A stretch of 64,000 bases of DNA from Massilia sp. erpn (GCF_024400215.1 NZ_CP053748.1:2232001-2296000); one strand, 5' to 3'. Positions 9,813 to 26,478 are shown, counted from the first letter of the stretch. The notes: generated by a model not told the origin, from the sequence alone. Program-made: numbers and translations.

Positions 9813-11095
9813 GTGCGAGCGTAAAACGGATGCAGGCCGGCCTGTGCGTCGCTGCCCTGGTATTGGTCTGCGGCGGCATGAGGCTGGCGCTGGCCGCCCC
9901 TGCCGCTACCATCCTGCCGGCTGAAGCGGGCGGCGCGGCGGCGGCGGCATACGATCCCGCCATTTTCGGCACTTCGGAAGTGGCCGAGAAGGAGGCTGCG
10001 CGTATGGTCAAGGCCTGGCAGAACGAGCCCTTGACCCTGCCCTGGACCACGCTGACGCTGGACATGATCGTCAAGCACAAAGGCTCGCCCACCCGTTCGG
10101 CGCGCGGCCTGGCCCTGACCCATGTGGCCATGCACGATGCCTGGCAGCTGGCGCCGGATGAGAACAGCCGCAAGGTGGCCGTGTCCACCGCTGCCAGCAA
10201 GGTGCTGGCTTACTGGTTCACGGCGGAGGAGCATGGCTTCGACCGCGTCCTCGCGGCGGTGCTGAAACAGTCCGGCATCACGCCGCAGCAGGCGGCCAAA
10301 GGGCTGGCCATCGGCAGTGAAGTGGCGCAGCGGGTGATTGCGCGCGGCGAGTCCGATGGCGCGGCGCGGGGCTGGAACGGCGTGCGTCTGCAATGGTATG
10401 GCGAAGGCCGCTACTATGGCCCCGGCGCCTGGGTGCCGACCCCGCCCTATTTCTACTATCCGCCGGACGAGCCTTTCGCCCCTGGCTGGAAAACCTGGGT
10501 GCTGGAAAACCCAGGCCAGTTGCGCCCGACGCCACCGGCCTTTGGTTCCGAACGCTTCCTCAAGGATTTGCAGGAAGTGGTGGAGGTCCAGAAGAACCTG
10601 ACGCCCGAACAGCTGCGCATCGCCAAATTCTGGGTGGATGGCAGTGGCAGCGTCACGCCGCCCGGCCACTGGAACCAGATCGGCCAGGATCTGGTGCGCA
10701 AGCACAAGCTGGACGAGGGGAAGACCGCCCGCCTGTTCGCCATGCTGAACGTGGCGCTGGCTGACACCTTTATCGCCACATGGGAAGCCAAGTACCACTT
10801 CTGGACTGCGCGTCCCGTGACAATGGCGAAAACCGTGCTGGGCGTGGAGCTGAAACCGGCGATCCTGACCCCGCCTTTCCCATCCTATGTATCGGGCCAT
10901 GCTGCCTTCAGCGGTGCCGGTGCGCGCATCCTGGGCGCGGTCTTCCCGCAGGAAGCGGGCAGTGTCGACGCCATGGCGGTGGAAGCGGCAACTTCGCGCA
11001 TGTATGGCGGCATCCACTATCGGCACGACAATGAGGACGGCCTGCTGCTGGGCCGTTCGGTTGCCAACGTGGTGCTGAAAAAGCTGAATCAGTAA
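9809..11095 (+). CDS. PAP2 superfamily / vanadium-haloperoxidase-like exported protein
   Basis: A 428-residue protein has an N-terminal signal sequence (hydrophobic stretch ending LALAAPA). Its C-terminal third carries the three conserved PAP2/vanadium-haloperoxidase elements: TARPVT, the P-S-Y-V-S-G-H-A motif, and S-R-M-Y-G-G-I-H-Y-R-H-D-N with the catalytic histidine. Members bind phosphate or vanadate and act as phosphatases or haloperoxidases; sequence alone does not tell which. It begins in the last codons of the ankyrin gene (ATGA) and is the last gene of the cluster. A perfect GC-rich palindrome follows 7 bp after the stop. Confidence 0.8.
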   Translation: MSASVKRMQAGLCVAALVLVCGGMRLALAAPAATILPAEAGGAAAAAYDPAIFGTSEVAEKEAARMVKAWQNEPLTLPWTTLTLDMIVKHKGSPTRSARGLALTHVAMHDAWQLAPDENSRKVAVSTAASKVLAYWFTAEEHGFDRVLAAVLKQSGITPQQAAKGLAIGSEVAQRVIARGESDGAARGWNGVRLQWYGEGRYYGPGAWVPTPPYFYYPPDEPFAPGWKTWVLENPGQLRPTPPAFGSERFLKDLQEVVEVQKNLTPEQLRIAKFWVDGSGSVTPPGHWNQIGQDLVRKHKLDEGKTARLFAMLNVALADTFIATWEAKYHFWTARPVTMAKTVLGVELKPAILTPPFPSYVSGHAAFSGAGARILGAVFPQEAGSVDAMAVEAATSRMYGGIHYRHDNEDGLLLGRSVANVVLKKLNQ

Positions 11096-11102
11096 GCTTG
11101 CG

Positions 11103-11122
11103 GCGGGCGCCTAGGCGCCCGC
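11103..11122. repeat. Perfect GC-rich palindrome (9-bp stem, 2-nt loop)
   Basis: GCGGGCGCC, TA, GGCGCCCGC forms a strong hairpin just after the PAP2-like gene. There is no U tract on either strand, so it is not a classical intrinsic terminator. Its last base is the first base of the Pho-box-like site. It may slow transcription or protect the 3' end of the upstream mRNA. Confidence 0.6.
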
Positions 11123-11153
11123 TGTCATCGTCCTGTCACAGGCGATCTATACA
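11122..11153 (+). promoter_or_regulatory. Pho-box-like site and -10 element upstream of the phytase-like gene
   Basis: CTGTCAT-CGTC-CTGTCAC (11122-11139) is two 7-bp half-sites separated by 4 bp. This fits the enterobacterial PhoB consensus (CTGTCAT, 4 nt, CTGTCAC/T). A TATACA candidate -10 follows at 11148-11153, with TACACT at 11150-11155 as the alternative that gives the more usual 10-bp gap. No good -35 is present, as expected for a PhoB-activated promoter. Activation by phosphate starvation is inferred from the motif. Confidence 0.6.
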
Positions 11154-11191
11154 CTGCGGTCTTTTCAGTTTAACAATCTGATGAGGTCCGC

Positions 11192-13219
11192 ATGAAACTC
11201 CCCCAGCTCACCGTATTTGCGATTGCCGCGACCTTATTGGCCGCCTGCGGCAGCAGCAGTGACGATACGCCTGTTGTTGCGCCGGTCAAACCGCAGCTGA
11301 GCGGCGTTTTCCTCGACGGCGCTGTGGAGGGGCTCGACTACGTGGCCGGCACTGCTGCCCGCGCCAGCACCGGCGCCAAAGGGGAGTTCAGCTGCGCCCA
11401 AGGCGACACAGTCAGTTTCAGCATCGGCGGCATCGCCCTTGGCAGCGCGCCTTGCGCCGCCACCATCACGCCGCTGCAACTGGCAGCCAGCACCGACGTG
11501 AAGGATGCCAAGGTGGTCAACCGCCTGCTGGCCTTGCAGCTGCTGGACGAGGACAATGATCCCTCCAACGGCATCAAGATCACCGCCGATGTGAAAACCG
11601 CGCTGGCCGGCAAGAGCCTGGACTTTGGCGCAGCCAATGCCGCCTTCCACAGCGCTCTCGCCGCGAACCTGGCTGCAGCCGGCTCGAAATATGCGGGACG
11701 CAGCGTGGACGATGATCGCCGCGCCCTGGTCCGCGAGCATTTCGAGGACACGCTGGCCTCCAAGACCGGTGCGCCGGTGAATGAAAGCTTCACCCAGAAT
11801 AATGTGAGCGTCAGCGTTACCCGCTACCAGATCCAGGCTGCGAACAGCTTCTATGTTCCTTACGAAGGCAGCAATGCCAAGGTGAAGGAAGAGTTCCCGC
11901 TCGGCTTCCTGCCGTCCTACGGTTCCGCGCTGGCCTTCAAGGGCACCAATGCCAATGGCGATCTGGAGTTTTACGGCCTGACCGACCGCGGCCCGAACGG
12001 CGACGGCCCGAACGTGCCGGCTTTGACCGGCAGTGGCACCATGGGCAGCAAAATCTTCCCATCGCCGAGCTTTACGCCTTCCATCGGCATCATCACTGTC
12101 GGCAAGAATGGTGCTGTGCTGACTTCGAATATGCCGATCAAGGCTTCGGCGGCCACCAACAGCAGCGGCTTGCCGATTCCTGCCGGGTCGCTGGGCAACT
12201 CGGCCGAAATCCCGGTAATGGATGCGATGAAGTTCGACGCCAACGGCAAAGCCGTCTTCAATGCCAACGGCATCGACAGCGAAGCCGTTGCACTGGATAA
12301 GAAACGCAATGCGCTGTGGGTCTCCGACGAGTATGGCCCCTTCATCGTGAAAATCGATGCCGCCACCGGCGTCATCCTGAACAAATACGCCCCGGGCAGC
12401 GGCTTGCCGGCCATCTTCGGCAAGCGCCGCGCCAATCGCGGCGTGGAAGGCATGGCGCTGGATACCGTCACCGACAAACTGCACGCCTTCCTGCAAAGTC
12501 CTCTGACCGATGGCAGCACGCCATATAGCGTCACCGGCAAGAGCGAGCAGGTGGAACGCTTTGCCCGCTTCACCCGCTGGATAGAGTTCGATCCAGTCAG
12601 TGGCACGGCAACCAAGATGTATGCCTATCCGCTGAACGGCGCCGAATACCTGGACGGCCGCACCGGCAACGCCAAACTGGGTGATATGGTTGCCCTGGGC
12701 AATGGCAAGTTCATCGTGATCGAGCAGGGTGCGGCGCCAAACGGCAAGGTATTCAATAAGCTGATGCTGGTGGAAATCGCCGATGCGACCGACATCAACG
12801 CCAAGCCCTTCAACGCCGACAGCTCCGATCTGGAAAAGAGCAGCATGGGCGGCGCGCCGGTGAATGGCGCCGACTGGAGCAAGGTCGTGCCTTTGAAGAA
12901 AACCCTGCTGCTGGATCTGAATGCGATCGGCTGGCTGGCCGAGAAGGCGGAAGGCCTGACCATTGTCGACGGCTCCACGCTGGCGCTGGCCAACGATAAC
13001 GACTTTGGCATGAAAACCAAAATCTTCACGCCAGCTGGCGAAATCGTGGCCGATGCCGATGTCACCAAGTGCAATATCGACGCCAACGGTACCATCATCA
13101 CCAGCAGCGCGGCCGGCTGCAATGCCGCCAACACCATCCGCGTGGCGCGTGGCGATGACCGCGAACGTCCGGCACGTCTGTGGCTGATCAAGTTCTCCAA
13201 GGCGCTGAACACCTACTAA
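11192..13219 (+). CDS. Phytase-like (esterase-like activity of phytase family) lipoprotein
   Basis: A 675-residue lipoprotein has a lipobox LLAAC with the lipidated cysteine at residue 19, followed by Ser and Asp residues. An N-terminal region of about 200 residues resembles the small beta domains of bacterial surface lipoproteins (FLDGAVEGLDY, then GEFSCAQGDTVSFSIGG). The rest carries phytase-like beta-propeller motifs, for example Y-G-L-T-D-R-G-P-N-G-D-G-P-N, D-S-E-A-V-A-L-D, W-V-S-D-E-Y-G-P-F and G-V-E-G-M-A-L. The family is annotated as esterase-like activity of phytase, and the true substrate is usually unknown. The start has a good Shine-Dalgarno (gatgaggt). The Pho-box-like site upstream supports a role in releasing phosphate from organic phosphate at the cell surface. 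Confidence 0.8.
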   Translation: MKLPQLTVFAIAATLLAACGSSSDDTPVVAPVKPQLSGVFLDGAVEGLDYVAGTAARASTGAKGEFSCAQGDTVSFSIGGIALGSAPCAATITPLQLAASTDVKDAKVVNRLLALQLLDEDNDPSNGIKITADVKTALAGKSLDFGAANAAFHSALAANLAAAGSKYAGRSVDDDRRALVREHFEDTLASKTGAPVNESFTQNNVSVSVTRYQIQAANSFYVPYEGSNAKVKEEFPLGFLPSYGSALAFKGTNANGDLEFYGLTDRGPNGDGPNVPALTGSGTMGSKIFPSPSFTPSIGIITVGKNGAVLTSNMPIKASAATNSSGLPIPAGSLGNSAEIPVMDAMKFDANGKAVFNANGIDSEAVALDKKRNALWVSDEYGPFIVKIDAATGVILNKYAPGSGLPAIFGKRRANRGVEGMALDTVTDKLHAFLQSPLTDGSTPYSVTGKSEQVERFARFTRWIEFDPVSGTATKMYAYPLNGAEYLDGRTGNAKLGDMVALGNGKFIVIEQGAAPNGKVFNKLMLVEIADATDINAKPFNADSSDLEKSSMGGAPVNGADWSKVVPLKKTLLLDLNAIGWLAEKAEGLTIVDGSTLALANDNDFGMKTKIFTPAGEIVADADVTKCNIDANGTIITSSAAGCNAANTIRVARGDDRERPARLWLIKFSKALNTY

Positions 13220-13240
13220 GCTGTTCTCGTCTTGCGTGGC

Positions 13241-13267
13241 AACCGGCGCCCACCGTGGCGCCGGTTT
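13241..13267. terminator. Intrinsic terminator between convergent genes
   Basis: AACCGGCGCC, a short loop, then GGCGCCGGTT followed by TTCATTT forms a strong stem with a U-rich exit on the plus strand. It sits between the stop of the phytase-like gene and the stop of the TonB-receptor gene and could serve both. Confidence 0.75.
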
Positions 13268-13279
13268 TCATTTGCAGCG

Positions 13280-15388
13280 CTAGAACTGCAGCTGGACGCT
13301 GGCGCCCGCAGCCCAGTTCCGCTGCGGCGCGGCTTCGTAATAGCGCTTGTTGGCGTCAGCAACGATGATCGAGCCGACGTAGCGACGGTCGAACAGATTG
13401 TTCAGGCGGATGAATTGCTTCAGGCGCCAGCCGCCGATGCGTTGCGCCGCCGTCAGCCGCAGGTTTGCCAGCGCATAGCCCGGTGCCGGGCGTTCGCTGT
13501 TACTGTCTTCCACATAGAGCTTTGAGCTGGAGTAGGCTTCCAGCGCCGCACCGAAGCGGCCGGCATCGGCCTGCCACGCCAGCTCGGCATATGCCTGGCC
13601 GCTGGCCACGCCCGGCAGGCGGCTACCTTGCGGGACATTGCCAAAAGCCTGGGCGTAGACGGCATGCAGGGCGCTCAAGGCCAGCCTGCCGTTGAAACCA
13701 TGCGCCCACGCCGCCGATAAGGAAATCTCCGCGCCTCGGCGCAAGGTCTGGCTGGCATTGCGGTAGCTGGTACGCCCGCCGCTGGCGGCATTGACCGCCA
13801 GCTCATCGTACGTCCGGACCTGGAACAGAGCGGCATCGATGCGCGCCTCCTTGCCCAGCAAGGCCTTCAGGCCCAGTTCCGCATGCGTGCTGTGCGCCGC
13901 CCGTAGACGGTAATTGAAGCCGCCGCCCGTGCCGGAGTAAAAGAGTTCATTCAGCGTTGGCGTCTCGAAGCTGCGCGCTGCGCTGGCATAAAGATTGAGG
14001 GCAGGCGTCAGCTTATAGAGAAGTCCGAGCGTCGGCGTGCTGCGGCGGTAGATCAGTTGTCCGCCGTCGTTGCCGTTGCTAAGGAAGTGGTCGTCCACAC
14101 CGATCCTGACACGGCTATGGCGCAGTCCCGCACTCCATAGCCAGCGGCCGCGCTGCCATTCCGCCTGTATATATGGATCGAGGCTGGAAACGGTATCGGT
14201 TTCGTCACGCCGCAGGGCACCCCGCACACCTGTCTGGGCACCGGCGAAATTCTCATATCCCGTTCGCGCATCGCTTGAACGGTCCAGCTCCACGCCCAGC
14301 ACCGTGCGTAAGCGGCCATCGGCCAGCGTCTGCACATGCTGCCAGCTCAGAGCCACGCCGTAAAAATCGCGCTTGAAGTCGACAACGCCGCCTGAATGGC
14401 TGACCGGCGCCTGAAAAGCGCGCGAGAAGGCCTGAAACTGGATGACGCGGCGGTTGCCTCCATAGATAGAGGCAAGCAGCCTGTCTTCGCCGATGCGCTG
14501 TTCATACTGCGCGCCAAGCTGATAGTGGTCCAGGCTTTTGCGGGTGTTATAGCGCTCCGCATAGCTGCGCTGGGGCAGGGCGCTGTCGGATGGATCGGCC
14601 TCCCCCGCCCGTTGGTCGCGTAAAAAGCTGGCCCATTGCACGCCCAGCGGATCTTGCGTGCCATGCTGCTGCAAGCCACTTGCCACGATAGTCAGCTTGC
14701 CATCCTTGGCCGGAGCCATGGTGAGCTTGGCGTATTGCTGTTCGCGCCGTGCCGCGCTATGGGCGCGGTAGCCGTTGGTGTCGAAGCGGGACGCGTCGAG
14801 CACATAGCCAAGGCCGACACTTTCGCCCTGGGCGCCGATGTCGGTTTTGCGCATGCCGTCGCTGCCGCCCATAAGAGAGAATTCGATGGAGGGGGCGCCC
14901 TTGCCATCCGCCGTGAAAAGTTGAATGACGCCGCCGGCATGGTTGCCATATAAAGCAGAGTAGGGACCGCGCAGCACCTCGATGCGCTGCGCCCGGTCCA
15001 GATTAAAGCTGGCGGCCTGGCCTTGCCCATCCGGCATTGAGGCAGGAATCCCGTCCGCGATCAAGCGTACGCCGCGCACGCCAAAAGCCGAGCGCGCACC
15101 GAAGCCGCGCGATGAGAGTTGCAGATCCTGAGCATAGTTCTGTCGGTTGAGTGCCGTCAGGCCCGGTACGGACATCAGGGACTCGGAAACATTCACCCGC
15201 AGCTGGCCCTCTTTAATACGCGCCGCATCAATAACGTCGATAGCTGCCGGCAGGCTGAAACTCATATGTTCGGCGCGGCTGCCGCTGACCACCACGACAT
15301 CCGCCGACGCCTCCTCCTGGGCCGCTGCAGCCAAGGGGAGGGTAGCGCAAGCGCCGACAAAGGCAATCCGGCGAAGTGTATGGGTCAT
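13280..15388 (-). CDS. TonB-dependent outer-membrane receptor, YncD/PqqU-like
   Basis: A 702-residue receptor has a signal peptide ending LAAAAQ. The plug domain includes VNVSESLMSVPGL, NYAQDLQLSSRGFGARSAFGVR, and DRAQRIEVLRGPYSALYGN. A 22-strand barrel ends in a typical aromatic C-terminus (VQLQF). From memory, the plug motifs, the SGGRTSYRNA segment and the NLFDRRYVGSIIV segment closely match E. coli YncD, now called PqqU, the receptor for pyrroloquinoline quinone; ligand identity here is inference. The start chosen is ATG at 15388 because AAGGA lies just upstream and a signal peptide follows at once; a longer open frame to 15478 runs into the rRNA promoter. No ExbB/ExbD/TonB genes are nearby. 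Confidence 0.85.
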   Translation of the reverse strand: MTHTLRRIAFVGACATLPLAAAAQEEASADVVVVSGSRAEHMSFSLPAAIDVIDAARIKEGQLRVNVSESLMSVPGLTALNRQNYAQDLQLSSRGFGARSAFGVRGVRLIADGIPASMPDGQGQAASFNLDRAQRIEVLRGPYSALYGNHAGGVIQLFTADGKGAPSIEFSLMGGSDGMRKTDIGAQGESVGLGYVLDASRFDTNGYRAHSAARREQQYAKLTMAPAKDGKLTIVASGLQQHGTQDPLGVQWASFLRDQRAGEADPSDSALPQRSYAERYNTRKSLDHYQLGAQYEQRIGEDRLLASIYGGNRRVIQFQAFSRAFQAPVSHSGGVVDFKRDFYGVALSWQHVQTLADGRLRTVLGVELDRSSDARTGYENFAGAQTGVRGALRRDETDTVSSLDPYIQAEWQRGRWLWSAGLRHSRVRIGVDDHFLSNGNDGGQLIYRRSTPTLGLLYKLTPALNLYASAARSFETPTLNELFYSGTGGGFNYRLRAAHSTHAELGLKALLGKEARIDAALFQVRTYDELAVNAASGGRTSYRNASQTLRRGAEISLSAAWAHGFNGRLALSALHAVYAQAFGNVPQGSRLPGVASGQAYAELAWQADAGRFGAALEAYSSSKLYVEDSNSERPAPGYALANLRLTAAQRIGGWRLKQFIRLNNLFDRRYVGSIIVADANKRYYEAAPQRNWAAGASVQLQF

Positions 15389-15425
15389 GGCAATCCTTAA
15401 TGCGGCAACTTCGCATTCTAAGGCC

Positions 15426-15454
15426 TTGCAAAGGCTTGGGGCGTTTGCTATAGT
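15426..15454 (+). promoter_or_regulatory. rRNA operon 1, promoter P1
   Basis: TTGCAA, a 17-bp spacer, then TATAGT. The same -35 and -10 hexamers with the same spacing, but a different spacer sequence, occur upstream of operon 2. That conservation supports function. Confidence 0.7.
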
Positions 15455-15509
15455 TCTGTCCCTCGCAACGCAGCGCAAGCAGCGAAGCGAAGTAAGAAAA
15501 ACAGGAAGC

Positions 15510-15538
15510 TTGACGAAACGTCTGAAACACTAGACAAT
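15510..15538 (+). promoter_or_regulatory. rRNA operon 1, promoter P2
   Basis: TTGACG, a 17-bp spacer, then GACAAT. Operon 2 has the same -35 and spacing but GATAAT as -10, nearer to consensus. Confidence 0.7.
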
Positions 15539-15768
15539 CTCGCTTCTCTGCTGCTGACAAACACAACGCTTTGTCTCGATGCAGCGGTTCTTTAAAAATT
15601 AACAGTCGATAAGTGTGGGCGTTTGATGATGTGCCCAAGACTTCGGTCTTGAAGCTCAAATAATAGATTCAAACGCTCATGCAAATATATTAAACGTGAC
15701 CTTCGCAAGAAGGGATCGTCAGTATTTTGAGTGAGTGACCCCGGCAGCAATGCCGGACAACAGAGATT
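15539..15768 (+). other. rRNA operon 1 leader with boxA and processing hairpins
   Basis: The leader holds a boxA-like antitermination element (GGTTCTTTAA, 15586-15595). The 5' arm of the 16S processing stem is at 15601-15625 and pairs over 25 bp, with two G-U wobbles, with 17319-17343. A UUCG-capped hairpin CAAGAC-TTCG-GTCTTG lies at 15636-15651, and a GCAA-capped hairpin CCGGCA-GCAA-TGCCGG at 15741-15756. Operon 2 has the same elements. Confidence 0.75.
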
Positions 15769-17302
<1,534 letters not shown>

Positions 17303-17366
17303 GAGTATGGCGCAAAGCCAAACGCTCACACTTATCGGCTGTTATGAAGTAAAGAGAAACGAGCGC

Positions 17367-17443
17367 GGGTCTGTAGCTCAGCTGGTTAGAGCACCGTGTT
17401 GATAACGCGGGGGTCGTTGGTTCGAGCCCAACCAGACCCACCA
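17367..17443 (+). tRNA. ileT: tRNA-Ile (GAU), operon 1
   Basis: A 77-nt cloverleaf with anticodon loop TTGATAA, T-loop GGTTCGAGCC, acceptor stem GGGTCTG/CAGACCC and encoded CCA. It sits in the 16S-23S spacer. Confidence 0.97.
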
Positions 17444-17453
17444 AGAAGTCAAT

Positions 17454-17529
17454 GGGGGATTAGCTCAGCTGGGAGAGCACCTGCTTTGCAAGCAGGGGGT
17501 CGTCGGTTCGATCCCGTCATCCTCCACCA
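17454..17529 (+). tRNA. alaT: tRNA-Ala (UGC), operon 1
   Basis: A 76-nt cloverleaf with anticodon loop TTTGCAA, T-loop GGTTCGATCC, acceptor stem GGGGGAT/ATCCTCC with one G-U pair, and encoded CCA. It lies 10 bp after tRNA-Ile. Confidence 0.97.
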
Positions 17530-17732
17530 AAAGCTCAAACGTAAGCATGCGTGTTTAGGTTTGGTCTTTTAGAGACTAAGTGAGTTTCGTTCTTTAACAA
17601 TCTGGAAGAAGTAAAGTTTTATTAAGCGTATATCGCAAGATATACACTTAGGGTAGTGTTCCGAAAGGAACGCATACAAAAACTCATCAAACACAGTAGT
17701 AAATGCTTAACCTATAGCCGTCAACGTTATAG
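17530..17732 (+). other. tRNA-Ala to 23S spacer, operon 1 (second boxA, 23S processing-stem 5' arm)
   Basis: A spacer boxA (GTTCTTTAACA, 17589-17599) is followed by TCTGGAAGAAGT (17601-17612), which is complementary to 20652-20663 beyond the 23S gene. The segment 17714-17739 pairs with 20597-20622 over about 26 bp with one C-C mismatch and one G-U. Between these parts the sequence is unlike the spacer of operon 2. Confidence 0.75.
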
Positions 17733-20606
<2,874 letters not shown>

Positions 20607-20703
20607 TAACCTTGACGGTTATCATTTACTCGAGATGAGTACCCAAAACTAACTTCTTCCAGATTCAGAGTGACGCGAGAATACGCGGCACTCGTACAAG
20701 TTA

Positions 20704-20820
20704 TGCCTGATGACCATAGCAAGTCGGTCCCACCCCTTCCCATCCCGAACAGGACCGTGAAACGACTTTGCGCCGATGATAGTGCTGCAACCAGTGTGAA
20801 AGTAGGTTATCGTCAGGCTA
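20704..20820 (+). rRNA. rrf: 5S ribosomal RNA, operon 1
   Basis: About 117 nt from TGCCTGATGACC to GTTATCGTCAGGCTA, with complementary ends forming helix I and the conserved CCCATCCCGAACAGG loop. It is identical in position and length to the second copy. Confidence 0.95.
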
Positions 20821-20831
20821 GTTATAAAGAG

Positions 20832-20866
20832 AAAGCCCCGGCTGCGTTTGCAGTCGGGGCTTTTTT
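20832..20866. terminator. Intrinsic terminator of rRNA operon 1
   Basis: AAAGCCCCG, a loop, then CGGGGC followed by six T forms a classical terminator. The A run on the other side also gives a U tract on the minus strand, where the pseudogene stop lies 5 bp away, so it may once have served both. Confidence 0.85.
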
Positions 20867-20870
20867 CGTT

Positions 20871-21297
20871 TTAGAATTTGAATTTCCAATGGACGGATCG
20901 GTTTCCTTGTAATCTCTTTTCGATACCCGCGCCGATTTCATCGTAGCGAGGCCAACGCCTGTGCGGTCATAAGTGCTGAATTGTTTATTCAATGGCACTG
21001 CACCCAGAACCGAAACACCTGTCTGGGTAGTAGCTTGAGTCGTCCGCCAGTCCGTCAAATATGCGGAAGCTTAGCGAGCGCGTGAAAACTTCCACCCCTA
21101 GGTTCTTATTAACCTGGTAGCCGGCGGTAAAGCCAAAAGTAGGGTCATTATCTTCATCCACATTTTTCGAGGAAACCGTGGGTTTGCCGATGAGAGCGCA
21201 CCAGCGATAAATCTGCTTTGCATAATTATCCTTAGTCATATGAGCAGTGCAGTCACTTTCAGCCATAAATGTGAATTGCACTTGCAAAGTAACCTGC
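20871..21297 (-). pseudogene. Decayed outer-membrane beta-barrel (OmpA/opacity-like) gene between the rRNA operons
   Basis: Three minus-strand reading frames give successive parts of one outer-membrane barrel. The first part, down to about 21060, contains FGFTAGYQVNKNLGVEVF. The second, about 21060-20955, contains TGVSVLGAVPLNKQFSTYDR. The third contains IGAGIEKRL and ends WKFKF with stop TAA at 20871-20873, a typical barrel C-terminus. Two frameshifts therefore break it. The start codon and signal peptide are missing; the 5' side runs into the P1 promoter of rRNA operon 2. Family assignment is from motif recall (GYQ-x-N-x-N-x-x-V-E, V-x-x-x-G-x-x-P-L-N-x-x-F). It fills most of the inter-operon gap. 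Confidence 0.65.
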
Positions 21298-21310
21298 CCT
21301 TTGCTATAGT
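21282..21310 (+). promoter_or_regulatory. rRNA operon 2, promoter P1
   Basis: TTGCAA, 17 bp, TATAGT. The hexamers match operon 1 while the spacer differs. Close identity between the two operons starts right at the -10 region. Confidence 0.7.
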
Positions 21311-21365
21311 TCTGTCCCTCGCAACGCAGCGCAAGCAGCGAAGCAAGGAAGAAAAAACAAGAAGC

Positions 21366-21394
21366 TTGACGGTTCATCGGAAATACTAGATAAT
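21366..21394 (+). promoter_or_regulatory. rRNA operon 2, promoter P2
   Basis: TTGACG, 17 bp, GATAAT. The -10 is one base closer to TATAAT than in operon 1 (GACAAT). Confidence 0.7.
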
Positions 21395-21624
21395 CTCGCT
21401 TCTCTGCTGCTGACAAACACAACGCTTTGTCTCGATGCAGCGGTTCTTTAAAAATTAACAGTCGATAAGTGTGGGCGTTTGATGATGTGCCCAAGACTTC
21501 GGTCTTGAAGCTCAAATAATAGATTCAAACGCTCATGCAAATATATTAAACGTGACCTTCGTAAGAAGGGATCGTCAGTATTTTGAGTGAGTGACCCCGG
21601 CAGCAATGCCGGACAACAGAGATT
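21395..21624 (+). other. rRNA operon 2 leader with boxA and processing hairpins
   Basis: boxA-like GGTTCTTTA lies at 21442-21450. The 16S processing-stem 5' arm at 21457-21481 pairs with 23175-23199, where one of the two wobbles seen in operon 1 is a Watson-Crick pair. The UUCG-capped hairpin is at 21492-21507. Confidence 0.75.
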
Positions 21625-23158
<1,534 letters not shown>

Positions 23159-23222
23159 GAGTATGGCGCAAAGCCAAACGCTCACACTTATCGACTGTTA
23201 TGAAGTAAAGAGAAACGAGCGC

Positions 23223-23299
23223 GGGTCTGTAGCTCAGCTGGTTAGAGCACCGTGTTGATAACGCGGGGGTCGTTGGTTCGAGCCCAACCAGACCCACCA
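23223..23299 (+). tRNA. ileT: tRNA-Ile (GAU), operon 2
   Basis: A 77-nt cloverleaf identical to the copy in operon 1, including encoded CCA. Confidence 0.97.
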
Positions 23300-23309
23300 A
23301 GCAGTCAAC

Positions 23310-23385
23310 GGGGGATTAGCTCAGCTGGGAGAGCACCTGCTTTGCAAGCAGGGGGTCGTCGGTTCGATCCCGTCATCCTCCACCA
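23310..23385 (+). tRNA. alaT: tRNA-Ala (UGC), operon 2
   Basis: A 76-nt cloverleaf identical to the copy in operon 1. The 10-bp gap between the two tRNAs differs slightly (AGCAGTCAAC against AGAAGTCAAT). Confidence 0.97.
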
Positions 23386-23604
23386 AAAGCTCAAACGTAA
23401 GCACAGTGATGTTTAGGTTTGGTCTTTTAGAGACTAAGTGAGTTTCGTTCTTTAACAATCTGGAAGAAGTAAAGTAAAGATTTATTATTTATCGAATTGG
23501 GGAACTGATTCGATGGGTAGTGATTGCAAATCAACAAATGTAACAACGTAGTACTTCTTGACTTATAACGGTTCTTTGTTAGTCGCAAGGAATCAATGTT
23601 ATAG
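23386..23604 (+). other. tRNA-Ala to 23S spacer, operon 2 (second boxA, 23S processing-stem 5' arm)
   Basis: boxA GTTCTTTAACA lies at 23447-23457. After about 23475 the sequence is unlike operon 1. The part 23591-23611 is perfectly complementary over 21 bp to 26469-26489. The part 23459-23483 pairs at 21 of 25 positions with 26535-26559. Each arm matches its own partner, not that of operon 1. Confidence 0.75.
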
Positions 23605-26478
<2,874 letters not shown>

